In this document: in pieces, positions 34,219 through 41,710 of the stretch
Numbering within the stretch: position 1 is the stretch's first letter
How the letters are laid out: the number at the start of each line of letters is the position of its first letter
NCBI RefSeq assembly: GCF_000955805.1
Contig: NZ_JYOA01000004.1
Coordinates: 623,776 to 665,485, forward strand
Length of the DNA stretch: 41,710 nucleotides
DNA from: Pseudomonas sp. 21
GTDB lineage: Bacteria > Pseudomonadota > Gammaproteobacteria > Pseudomonadales > Pseudomonadaceae
Reading direction: 5' to 3'
Program-made: the position numbers and the translations under genes
The notes under the pieces: model-generated
What the model was told of the DNA's origin: nothing
Database searches by the model: none
Seen by the model: the letters and a program-made list of their open reading frames with translations, nothing else

Positions 34219-34957
34219 TCTCACCGAAATGACCCAGCTCGCGCCGATCTTCCGCGAGTTGTTCAAGGGCTTCCACATCAGCCGCCGCGACCCGGAGCTG
34301 TACAGCCAGCTGTCCAACCAGCAGGACGCCTACCGCGCGCTGTTCCGCAGCCTGGGCTACGAACTGGTCTGCGATACCCGCGGCTTCTACTACTTCGTCC
34401 CCGAGCAGACCGGCGCCCAGGTGAACAAGACCGCCCAGCGCCTGGCGCTGTTCACCTTCATCCTGGTCGAACACCTCGCCGACCAGGGCCGCGACCCGCT
34501 GGCCGTGCTCGACGGCGGCAGCATCGGCCGCGACGAGCTGCCGCCGCTGCTGGAGAAGTACCGCGACCTGTTCCTGCAGGCCGAAGTGACCACCCAGGAA
34601 GAGCTGGAAGAGAAGGTCATGCGCCGCCTCACCCAGCTCGGCTTCGCCGCCGAGGACAACGGCGTGTACCGCTTCCTGCCGCCGATCCACCGCTTCCTCG
34701 ACGTCTGCCTGTCGGTCCAGCAGGACCGCGACCTGGCCAGCAACCTGCACGCCAGCGAAATGCAGTTCACCGCGCCCGCACTGATGGAAGAGGACGATGA
34801 ACCGGTGGTGATCCTCGAGTCCTACGCCAACGAACCGCTGGAAGACAGTGAAGACGCCATCGTGGTGATCGACGAACCCACCGCCGTCGCGGAAGAAGAG
34901 AGCGAAGAAGACGCCCTCGCCCGTGCCATCGCCGAAGAACAGGAGGCCCAGGCATGA
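34208..34957 (+). CDS. mksE: MksE subunit of the MksBEF condensin
   Basis: 249 residues. Winged-helix repeats (FKGFHISRRDPELYSQLSNQQDAYRALFRSLGYEL and EEKVMRRLTQLGFAAEDNGVYRFLPPIHRFLDV) resemble MukE/MksE. A long acidic C-terminal tail (rich in Glu and Asp from about residue 195) is unlike the compact E. coli MukE. It overlaps mksF by 11 bases and mksB by ATGA. MksE binds MksF and regulates the SMC ATPase. Confidence 0.85.
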   Translation: MQINLTEMTQLAPIFRELFKGFHISRRDPELYSQLSNQQDAYRALFRSLGYELVCDTRGFYYFVPEQTGAQVNKTAQRLALFTFILVEHLADQGRDPLAVLDGGSIGRDELPPLLEKYRDLFLQAEVTTQEELEEKVMRRLTQLGFAAEDNGVYRFLPPIHRFLDVCLSVQQDRDLASNLHASEMQFTAPALMEEDDEPVVILESYANEPLEDSEDAIVVIDEPTAVAEEESEEDALARAIAEEQEAQA

Positions 34958-37788
34958 CCCAGGAACGCTACGGCATCCGCCGCTTCGCCCTGCTCAACAC
35001 CGCCGGCTACAGCCTCGGCATCTTCCCGCTGGAGCAGCCGCTGTCGGTCTACGGGGCGAACAACCTCGGCAAGTCGGCATCGATCAACGCGCTGCAGTTC
35101 CCGATCCTCGCGCGCATGTCCGACATGAGCTTCGGCAAGTACAGCCTGGAAGCCTCGCGCAAGTTCTACTTCGCCACCGACACCAGCTACATCCTCATCG
35201 AACTGGACCTGCCCAACGGCCGCCATGTGATTGGCGTCGGCGGCCGCGGTCCGGGCGGCGGCTTCGGCCACCAGTTCTTCGCCTACCAGGGCGAGCTGGA
35301 CCTGGAGCACTACCAGAAGAACGGCACCTGCCTGCGTCTGCGCGAGCTGTACGCGAACCTCGAGCGCGAGGGCATCAAGTCCTATGAACTGAAGCCCGAC
35401 GAGCTGCGTCGCCTGCTGGTCGGCGGCCACACCTCGATCCCGCTGGACCTGACCCTGATCCCGTTGCGCTCCACCAGCGAACAGAGCCTGAAGACCTTCC
35501 GCTCGCTGTTCATCAACCTGCTGCACATGCGCGAGATCACCGCCGCCAAGCTCAAGCAGCTGTTCCTCGATGCCTTCGAGCACAGCCTGCGTTCGGGCAG
35601 CGTCGACTACATCGCCGCCTGCGAGGAAGCCTTCCGCGATGTACGCCGCATGGAGGGTGATTACCAGGCCCTGGTCGCCGCCGGCCCGCTGGTCGAGGCC
35701 CTGGCCAACGGCGTGCAGCAGCGCGAACTGCTGCGCGGCAAGATGCACCGCCTCTCGCCGCTGCTGGATAACCTGCTGGGCACCTGGGAAGACTATTCCG
35801 GTGCGCGCAAGGAAGAGCTGGTGATCCAGGCCGAGCACTACAAGCGCGAGCAGGACGGCCTGCAGAACGAGCAGCGCGGTAGCACCGCCGAGCTGATGCG
35901 CCTGGAGCGCGAGATCAGCGAAATCCAGCGCTGGATGGGCGAACTGGCCGTGCTGAAGAACCGCTTCGCGCTGGTCGACGACGTCAAGGTGCTGGAACAG
36001 CAACTGCTCGCCGCCAAGGACGCTCACGACGAACTGGCCGGCGCCCTGGCGCACTCCCGGCAGTTCTCCAGCGAAGACCTGGAAGAGCGCATGCGCGACC
36101 TGGAGAAACGCCTGAAGGGTGTTCGCCAGCAGCTCGAACATGCCGACAACAACAGCTACGCCCGCCTGCGCGAGGAATTCTCCCAGCAGGACGTCGAGCG
36201 TCTGATGCGTCTGTTCAACGGCGCGCTGTTCAGCCTGCCGCTGGGCGAGAAAGGCGTGGACCTCGACGAAGCCGGCCAGTGGGTCGGCAGCGTCGAGAAG
36301 ATCCTCGATGCCTTCAAGGGCGAGCGCTTCGAAGTGCCCGGCCTCTCCATCGACATCTCCACCATCGAGCCGCCGGCCCTGCAGGCCCTGGCCGACCGTG
36401 CCGCGCTGCGCGACCAGAAGGAACGCCTGGAGAAGGAGCTCAAGCAGCTCAAGACCCAGCAGGCCGTTGCCGCCGACCGCAACGCCAGCAAGGCGCAGGC
36501 GGACAAGCTGTACCAGGACGTGCTCGACGCGCAGAAGGCGCTGGAAGATTTCCGCCGCAGCCAGACCCTGAACGCCGAAGAGCCCGCCAAGCTGGAGCAG
36601 CTCGCCCAGCTGGAAGCCACCCAGGACGAGCTCAAGCGCTCCGCCGACGCCTTCACCGAACGCGTCCAGCAGCTCTCCGCCAAACTGCAGCTGATCGGCC
36701 GCCAGCTGGCCGACATGGAAGCCAAGCAGCGCACCCTCGACGACGCCCTGCGCCGCCGCCAGCTGCTGCCGGCCAACCTGCCCTTCGGCATCCCGTTCAT
36801 GGACCCGGTCGACGACTCCATGGACAACCTGCTGCCGCTGCTCAACGACTACCAGGACACCTGGCAATCGCTGCAGCGCGTGGACGGTCAGATCGAGGCG
36901 CTGTACGCCCAGGTGCGCCTCAAGGGCGTGGCCAAGTTCGACAGCGAGGATGATCCGGAGCGCCGCCTGCAACTGCTGATCAACGCCTACGCGCACCGCA
37001 CCGACGAGGCCATGACCCTGGCCAAGGCGCGCCGCGCGGCAGTCACCGACATCGCCCGGACCCTGCGCAACATCCGCAGCGACTACGACAACCTGGAACA
37101 CCAGCTGGCGCTGTTCAACCGCGAGATCAACAAGCGCCAGGTGTCGAACCTGCAGAGCTTCCGCATCGTGCTGGCGCCGAACAAGGATGCGCTCAGGCAC
37201 ATCGATCAGATCATCCACAGCGCTGGCCAGTACGAAGAAGGCGAGAACCTCTCGGTCTTCGACCTGACCCAGAGCGCCGAGCAGGATGCGAAGAACGAGG
37301 AAGCCAAGGACTACCTGTCACGCCTGGTGGCGGCGAACAACAACCAGCTGGGCCTGAAGGACCTGTTCGAGCTGGCGTTCGAGATCACCAAGATGGGCGG
37401 CCAGCCGATCATGCACACCGACATCGACGGTGCGGCGTCCAACGGCACCACCATGACCATCAAGGCGCTGACCAACATGTACCTGTTGCTGCACCTGATG
37501 GACCGCGAGCAGGCCGGCCGCGTGCGTCTGCCCTACTACCTCGACGAGGCGGCGGACATCGACGAACGCAACCAGTCGGCGCTGCTGGAGACCAGCCTGC
37601 AGCTGGGCTTCGTGCCGATCCTGGCGAGCGTGAAGCCGCAGGTCTCGGCGCAGGTGGCCATCGACCTGGAAGGCGGCAGCGGCCCCAACGGCATCTACAT
37701 CGACGAGGCGGACTGGAAGTACATCCGCCGTCGGGATACCGAGAAGGCTGCGCACAACGATGTGGAGGCGAGCGCCGAGCCGGCGTGA
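34954..37788 (+). CDS. mksB: MksB, SMC-like ATPase of the MksBEF condensin
   Basis: 944 residues. The N-terminal Walker A motif is GANNLGKS (34-41). Long coiled-coil regions span about residues 290-420 and 480-780, rich in Leu, Glu, Lys and Gln (LEKRLKGVRQQLE, KERLEKELKQLKTQQA), with a short central break. The C-terminal head has TMTIKALTNMYLLLHLMD and a Walker-B-like strand PYYLDEA (D864, E865). The length is shorter than canonical SMC (about 1150) and typical of MksB. The product should dimerise and, with MksE and MksF, extrude or bind DNA. A terminator follows 23 bases after the stop, so no mksG (TOPRIM nuclease) is in this operon. Confidence 0.9.
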   Translation: MTQERYGIRRFALLNTAGYSLGIFPLEQPLSVYGANNLGKSASINALQFPILARMSDMSFGKYSLEASRKFYFATDTSYILIELDLPNGRHVIGVGGRGPGGGFGHQFFAYQGELDLEHYQKNGTCLRLRELYANLEREGIKSYELKPDELRRLLVGGHTSIPLDLTLIPLRSTSEQSLKTFRSLFINLLHMREITAAKLKQLFLDAFEHSLRSGSVDYIAACEEAFRDVRRMEGDYQALVAAGPLVEALANGVQQRELLRGKMHRLSPLLDNLLGTWEDYSGARKEELVIQAEHYKREQDGLQNEQRGSTAELMRLEREISEIQRWMGELAVLKNRFALVDDVKVLEQQLLAAKDAHDELAGALAHSRQFSSEDLEERMRDLEKRLKGVRQQLEHADNNSYARLREEFSQQDVERLMRLFNGALFSLPLGEKGVDLDEAGQWVGSVEKILDAFKGERFEVPGLSIDISTIEPPALQALADRAALRDQKERLEKELKQLKTQQAVAADRNASKAQADKLYQDVLDAQKALEDFRRSQTLNAEEPAKLEQLAQLEATQDELKRSADAFTERVQQLSAKLQLIGRQLADMEAKQRTLDDALRRRQLLPANLPFGIPFMDPVDDSMDNLLPLLNDYQDTWQSLQRVDGQIEALYAQVRLKGVAKFDSEDDPERRLQLLINAYAHRTDEAMTLAKARRAAVTDIARTLRNIRSDYDNLEHQLALFNREINKRQVSNLQSFRIVLAPNKDALRHIDQIIHSAGQYEEGENLSVFDLTQSAEQDAKNEEAKDYLSRLVAANNNQLGLKDLFELAFEITKMGGQPIMHTDIDGAASNGTTMTIKALTNMYLLLHLMDREQAGRVRLPYYLDEAADIDERNQSALLETSLQLGFVPILASVKPQVSAQVAIDLEGGSGPNGIYIDEADWKYIRRRDTEKAAHNDVEASAEPA

Positions 37789-37811
37789 TGCTTTCTCAGC
37801 GTTAACGATGG

Positions 37812-37844
37812 AAAAGCCCCGCCATGCGGGGCTTTTTCTTTTCG
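37812..37844 (+). terminator. Terminator after mksB
   Basis: AAAAGCCCCGC-CAT-GCGGGGCTTTT forms an 11-base stem (37812-37836), followed by TCTTTT. Confidence 0.92.
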
Positions 37845-37877
37845 GCCAGGATCGCGCCACCAGCATCGGTGCCATGA

Positions 37878-37903
37878 AAAAGGGCCGCAATTGCGGCCCT
37901 TTT
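37878..37903. terminator. Bidirectional terminator for the PqiB-like gene
   Basis: A perfect 26-base palindrome with half-site AAAAGGGCCGCAA, flanked by A and T runs on both strands. It lies 16 bases beyond the end of the MCE gene on the minus strand and backs onto the mksB terminator. Confidence 0.88.
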
Positions 37904-37919
37904 CCTGTTCGGCTGAAAC

Positions 37920-40220
37920 TCAGTTCGCCTTGCCCAGCGGGATCTTCGGCGCCCAGTCCAGCCACTCGTCGTTGGCCTCGTCGAACAACGCGAAGGTCTG
38001 CCCCGGCTTGGCCGGCGAGCCCATCTCGGCATTGTTCGGGGTGGCGAAGGCAACACCACCGGCGAGGATGGTCTCCATCGACTCGGTGCGCACCTTCACG
38101 CCCTTGAACAGCCCGGCGTCCACGCCAACACCGCTGGTGTTCCAGAAGCGACTGCCGGTCCGCACCAGCGCTGCGTAGCGCGGTTCAATGAGAATGTGGA
38201 TGAGCACGCGATCTGCCGTTTCACCCAGCTCGAAGGACGTCACCTTGCCCACCTGTACCTCGCGGTAGGTCACCGGGACGCCCGTCTTGAGCGAGCCGCG
38301 ACGGGGCGCGCTCAGGGTCAGGCGCAGGCCGTCGGCATCGAGCAGGCGATTGGGCTCGCCGCCCAGCAGACTGAAGCTGGTCTGCTCCTGGCTGGGCTTG
38401 GACGCCGGCAGCACCTCGATGTACTGACCGCTGACGATGGTGCTCAGGTTGCTCACACCGGACAGACCAACCTGCGGCCCTACTACCCAGAAGCGGGTCC
38501 CCTGGCGAGCGATACGATCCGCCCCGCGGGTCAGGCGCGCTTTCAGCTGCACGCTCTGCAGATCCTTGCTCAGCTCCACCTGCTCCACGCGCCCAACTTC
38601 CAGCCCCTTGAAACGCAGGACGGTTCCCTCTTTCAGGCCGTCGGCAGAATCGGCACGCAGCTCGATCATCTGGCCCTTCAGATGGGCATCGTCTTCGCTG
38701 TCGAACAGGATGAAGCGACGCACCTTGGTGATCGGCGCCGCCTTGGGGTCGGGCGTATCGAAGGCGATGCCACCGGCGATCAGCGTCTGCAGCGACTCGC
38801 TCTTGAGCTTGATCCCGTCCAGTCCGCCACTGATGGTGACGCCGCTGATATTCCAGAAGCGCGACGAGGTATTCACCAGCTTGGCGTACTCCGGCTCGAT
38901 GTGGACACCAATGACCAGACGCGACGGATCGCGACGGGAGAGCTGGTAGCTCTGCACGCTGCCGACCTTCATCTGGCGATAGAGGATAGGCGTGCCGACC
39001 TCCAGCGAACCCAGCTGGTCCGTGGTCAGCACCAGGTGCAGACCCGGTGAGTCGAGATTCAAGGGTGGCGCCTTGGGCCGGATGACGAAGTCACGGGTCG
39101 GTTCGCCGCCGCTGGCAAAGCGCACGTTGAGGTAGTTGCCCTTCACCAGTGCCTCGAGGCCGGTAATGCCGGCCAGCGAGATGCTCGGCTTGACCATCCA
39201 GAACTCGGTCTTGCTGTTGAGGAACTCTTCGGTACGCGGGTCCATGGACAGGGTGGCGGTGGCGCCGTTGAAGTCCTTGTCCATGTCGATGCTTTTGACC
39301 GTGCCGACTTCAACACCGTTGTACATCACCGGCGTGCTGCCCGGCGTCAGGCCGCTGACGTCGCTGACCTTCACCTTGACGCTGAGCCCGGCCTGCGCAG
39401 CATCGTAATCCTCGTACAGACGGAAGGGCTTGGTCGGATCGGTGGGCGGGCTGTCCGCATAGTTCTCCGGCGTGGCGAAGGCGATACCGCCGGCTGCGAT
39501 GCTCGCCAAGGACTCAGTACGCAGCTTCAGGCCACTCAGGCTACCCGATAGCGTAATGCCGCTGGCATTCCAGAAACGCGTGTGTTTACGCACCAGATTC
39601 GCGTAGGCCGGTTCGATGTGGACCTTCACCTCGATGGTTTTCTGGTCCTCCGCCAGCCGGTAGCTTTTCACCTGACCAACCTGGATCTGCCGGTAATAGA
39701 TCGGGCTGCCCTGCTCCAGCGAGCCCAGGCGATCGGCCTTCAACGTCAGGTGCAGGCCGGGCAGGCTGTCGGAGAGCGGCGGCGGCTCCTTCAGGGCGAC
39801 GAACTCCTTCTGCTGCTCACCCTTCACCGGGTCGATGGCGATGTAGTTACCCGAGACCAGTGTCTCCAGGCCGGTGACGCCAGCGATGGAAACCCTCGGC
39901 TTGACCAGCCAGAAGCGGGTGCTGTTGCTCAGGTACTCGGCGGCCTCCTTGCGCATTTCCACCATGGCGATCACGCCCAGTGTCGGCTTGTTCACATGCA
40001 GGTCGACAACCTTGCCGACACCGATCCCCTTGAAGATCACCTCGGTCTTGTTGGCCTGGATACCCTCGCCGCTTTCGAACTGGATCTGGATCATGATCCC
40101 TGCCTGGTCATAGGCACGCCATGCCAGCCAGGCACCGATCGCCAGGGCGATCAGCGGAAGGATCCAGATAGCCGACCAGTTGGTGGTCTTGCGCATCTTG
40201 GGTGTTGGGAGGTCACTCAT
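37920..40220 (-). CDS. MCE-domain lipid-transport protein (PqiB/LetB-like)
   Basis: 766 residues. One N-terminal transmembrane helix (about 16-36, WSAIWILPLIALAIGAWLAW) anchors a periplasmic array of six MCE repeats. Their starts are visible as IMIQIQFESGEGI, GLHLTLKADRLGSL, GLSVKVKVSDVSGL, GLHLVLTTDQLGSL, MIELRADSADGL and GLRLTLSAPRRGSL, each followed by a G.VVG.V-type strand. E. coli PqiB has three MCE domains and LetB seven, so this is intermediate. Such proteins form hydrophobic tubes carrying phospholipid between inner and outer membranes. It is last in a three-gene unit with two PqiA-like proteins and overlaps the second by eight bases. Confidence 0.93.
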   Translation of the reverse strand: MSDLPTPKMRKTTNWSAIWILPLIALAIGAWLAWRAYDQAGIMIQIQFESGEGIQANKTEVIFKGIGVGKVVDLHVNKPTLGVIAMVEMRKEAAEYLSNSTRFWLVKPRVSIAGVTGLETLVSGNYIAIDPVKGEQQKEFVALKEPPPLSDSLPGLHLTLKADRLGSLEQGSPIYYRQIQVGQVKSYRLAEDQKTIEVKVHIEPAYANLVRKHTRFWNASGITLSGSLSGLKLRTESLASIAAGGIAFATPENYADSPPTDPTKPFRLYEDYDAAQAGLSVKVKVSDVSGLTPGSTPVMYNGVEVGTVKSIDMDKDFNGATATLSMDPRTEEFLNSKTEFWMVKPSISLAGITGLEALVKGNYLNVRFASGGEPTRDFVIRPKAPPLNLDSPGLHLVLTTDQLGSLEVGTPILYRQMKVGSVQSYQLSRRDPSRLVIGVHIEPEYAKLVNTSSRFWNISGVTISGGLDGIKLKSESLQTLIAGGIAFDTPDPKAAPITKVRRFILFDSEDDAHLKGQMIELRADSADGLKEGTVLRFKGLEVGRVEQVELSKDLQSVQLKARLTRGADRIARQGTRFWVVGPQVGLSGVSNLSTIVSGQYIEVLPASKPSQEQTSFSLLGGEPNRLLDADGLRLTLSAPRRGSLKTGVPVTYREVQVGKVTSFELGETADRVLIHILIEPRYAALVRTGSRFWNTSGVGVDAGLFKGVKVRTESMETILAGGVAFATPNNAEMGSPAKPGQTFALFDEANDEWLDWAPKIPLGKAN

Positions 40221-40833
40221 CGTTTTCTTCCGCGTCCGTGTTGTCCCAGATCAGCCGGGGATCGAAAGTCACTGCAGCCAGCATGGTGAGCACCACTACG
40301 CTGGCAAAGGCGGCTGCGCCGAGGTTCGCCTCGATGCTGGCCAGATTACCGAAGTTCACCAGCGTCACCAGGATCGCGATGACGAAGATGTCGAGCATCG
40401 ACCAGCGACCAATCCATTCGATGAAGCGGTACATCACATTTCGTTGCAGGGCGGAAAGCGGCTGTCGCCGCTGCACCGAATACAGTAGCAGCGCAATGCC
40501 GACGAGCTTGAAGGTGGGCACCAGGATACTGGCGACGAAGACCACCGCAGCGATGGGTATCATGTCCGCATTGATCAGCTCGACCACGCCTTCCATGATC
40601 GTCGCCGGCATCCCATTACCGAGGAAGTTCACCGTCATGATGGGCAGCAGGTTAGCGGGAATGTAGAGGATCGCCGCCGTGATCAGCAGCGCCCAGGTCC
40701 GGATGATGCTGTTGGGCGTGCGCTCATGCACCACGGCCCCACATCGGCTGCAATGGGTCTCGTCATCTTCCTCGCGGCGGTTGAGCTGGTGGCATTCGCC
40801 ACACACCACGATCCCCGCATCAATGGCTCGCAT
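40213..40833 (-). CDS. PqiA-like inner-membrane protein, second half
   Basis: 206 residues, a single PqiA domain. A rubredoxin-like zinc site is formed by C11/C14 (CGEC) and C28/C31 (CSRC). Four transmembrane helices follow, including ALLITAAILYIPANLLPIMTV and the conserved EWIGRWSMLDIFVIAILVTLV. ATG 40833 was chosen with GGGGAG upstream; a TTG two codons earlier is less likely. It overlaps the preceding gene by 14 bases. In E. coli PqiA and LetA the two such domains are fused in one protein, so this and its neighbour probably pair up as a split LetA. Confidence 0.92.
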   Translation of the reverse strand: MRAIDAGIVVCGECHQLNRREEDDETHCSRCGAVVHERTPNSIIRTWALLITAAILYIPANLLPIMTVNFLGNGMPATIMEGVVELINADMIPIAAVVFVASILVPTFKLVGIALLLYSVQRRQPLSALQRNVMYRFIEWIGRWSMLDIFVIAILVTLVNFGNLASIEANLGAAAFASVVVLTMLAAVTFDPRLIWDNTDAEENDE

Positions 40834-41476
40834 CGTCAAACTCCCCGCACAGCTCGCCCCACACCTGGTGATGAGACATCGTGACTTCGAGCCAGACCTG
40901 GGTCAGCAGCAAGGCCACGAAGCAGGCCAGGCCAACGCTGACGTGCAGCTCCGCCATCCCTATCAGCTTGACGATGGAGACGAGGATGCCCATCAGGTAC
41001 ACCTCGAGCATTCCCCACTCTCGCAGGTGCTGGTAGCCGCGCAGCAGCAGCATGCCGTGCTCGCGCAGCGCCTTGTAGCGAATGGACACCAGCACGAACA
41101 GCTGGCAGAGCAGCTTCGCCAGCGGAATCACCATGCTGCAGAGGAACACCAGGAAAGCGACACCAGCCATGTTCGAGTGATACAGGCCTACGACGCCGCT
41201 CCACACTGTATCCATGCTGGTCTGGCCCAGGATGGTGATGTGCATGATCGGCAGGAAGTTCGCCGGGATGTACAGAAACAGCGCCGTCAGCACCAATGCC
41301 AGGGCACGGCGGACCATGTGGGGGCGGTGGATTTCCAATTCATATCCGCAACGCGGACAGACTGATCGGTGCCCGAGCGGAACCGGCTCGCGGCGCATAA
41401 GCAGGTCGCACTCGTGGCAAGCCATCAGCTCATCCAGAGGCAGGTCCCGCAAGGCATGTCCTTTGATGTCGGGCAT
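40820..41476 (-). CDS. PqiA-like inner-membrane protein, first half
   Basis: 218 residues from ATG 41476. An N-terminal extension is followed by a zinc site C20/C23 (CHEC) and C40/C43 (CPRC). Four transmembrane helices follow (LALVLTALFLYIPANFLPIMHI, FLVFLCSMVIPLAKLLCQLFVL, EWGMLEVYLMGILVSIVKLIG, VGLACFVALLLTQVWLEVTM). The LPIM and EW.MLEVYLMGI blocks are the PqiA signature. An ATG 17 codons upstream is possible, but the family N-terminus favours 41476. First gene of the unit; a TACAAT at 41504-41509 (minus strand) is a possible -10 without a clear -35. Confidence 0.9.
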   Translation of the reverse strand: MPDIKGHALRDLPLDELMACHECDLLMRREPVPLGHRSVCPRCGYELEIHRPHMVRRALALVLTALFLYIPANFLPIMHITILGQTSMDTVWSGVVGLYHSNMAGVAFLVFLCSMVIPLAKLLCQLFVLVSIRYKALREHGMLLLRGYQHLREWGMLEVYLMGILVSIVKLIGMAELHVSVGLACFVALLLTQVWLEVTMSHHQVWGELCGEFDDASH

Positions 41477-41652
41477 GTAGGAACTCAGGGAAAATTTGAG
41501 GCTATTGTAGACGACGCAACCGCCCATCCGGTGCCCGAAAAATGCCTCAAATTTCGTGGAGAAAGCTGCCAGCCGTGCAGCTCTCCGCGCCGCCCCTCGT
41601 ACGCGGTGCAGCCGTCATCGCCTTTGCCGGCTTTCCCGCGCGCAAAAGCAAA

Positions 41653-41681
41653 ACCCCCGGCCAGCGATGCTGACCAGGGGT
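41653..41681 (-). terminator. rRNA operon terminator
   Basis: On the minus strand ACCCCTGG-CAGC pairs with GCTG-CCGGGGGT around a three-base loop, with two mismatches, followed by TTTGCTTTTGC. It lies ten bases beyond the 3' end of the partial 5S rRNA gene. Confidence 0.8.
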
Positions 41682-41691
41682 CTTGGGCTAG

Positions 41692-41710
41692 GAGCTTGAC
41701 GATGACCTAC
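41692..41710 (-). rRNA. rrf: 5S rRNA 3' end (partial)
   Basis: The last 19 bases, read on the minus strand as GTAGGTCATCGTCAAGCTC, equal the 3' end of Pseudomonas 5S rRNA. The rest of the gene, and presumably 23S and 16S, lies beyond the window. The terminator at 41653-41681 fits. Confidence 0.85.

Overview
The window is a high-GC gammaproteobacterial chromosome segment, almost certainly from the genus Pseudomonas (P. aeruginosa / P. nitroreducens-like lineage). This rests on the gene order hemH ... phr-pagL-murI-moeB-prmC-prfA-hemA | lbcA-lolB-ispE-tRNA(Gln)-prs-rplY-pth-ychF-tRNA(Met), then rimI-holD, mksFEB, a PqiA/PqiB-type locus and an rRNA operon end. Typical Pseudomonas REP doublets (GTAGGAGCG...CGCTCCTAC) also occur. 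From memory the order follows PAO1 PA4655-PA4690, with local insertions and losses; no database was consulted.

Region 1 (about 1-7,100) looks like a light- and photodamage-response island. It holds hemH and a TIGR01777-type SDR on the minus strand. Divergent from them are a bacterial renalase, a TudS(DUF523)-DUF1722 protein of the tRNA 4-thiouridine desulfidase (RudS) type, a MerR/LitR-like regulator lacking the cobalamin ligands, and a CPD photolyase. Three perfect TGTACA-N12-TGTACA sites lie before the renalase gene and the rudS-litR-phr operon. They match the operator I recall for class II LitR (PplR) in P. putida. This is the strongest regulatory signal in the window.

Region 2 (7,100-19,900) is conserved housekeeping: pagL with its own promoter and a perfect inverted repeat, the murI-moeB-prmC-prfA-hemA cluster (minus, all overlapping or tightly spaced), then lbcA-lolB-ispE-2x tRNA-Gln-prs, rplY-pth-ychF and a tRNA-Met (plus).

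Region 3 (19,900-27,280) is accessory. Directly downstream of tRNA-Met are a RelE/Phd-type toxin-antitoxin pair and a truncated, frameshifted P2-type integrase. Then come an SRAP/YedK protein, a small membrane protein, an isopropylmalate-dehydrogenase-like enzyme, a beta-carbonic anhydrase, and an overlapping pair coding a secernin-like C69 hydrolase and a MAO-like flavin amine oxidase.

Region 4 (27,280-41,710) holds rimI-holD, three tandem secreted proteins sharing an N-terminal LDD..L..VSGQ motif (function unknown), an uncharacterised gene divergent from the MksFEB condensin operon, and a three-gene PqiA-PqiA-PqiB/LetB-like lipid-transport locus with six MCE repeats. The last bases are the 3' end of a 5S rRNA gene with its terminator on the minus strand, so an rRNA operon continues beyond the window.

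Start sites were moved inward from the longest reading frame wherever a ribosome-binding site, signal peptide or family N-terminus supported it. No stretch over 300 bases lacks an annotated feature.
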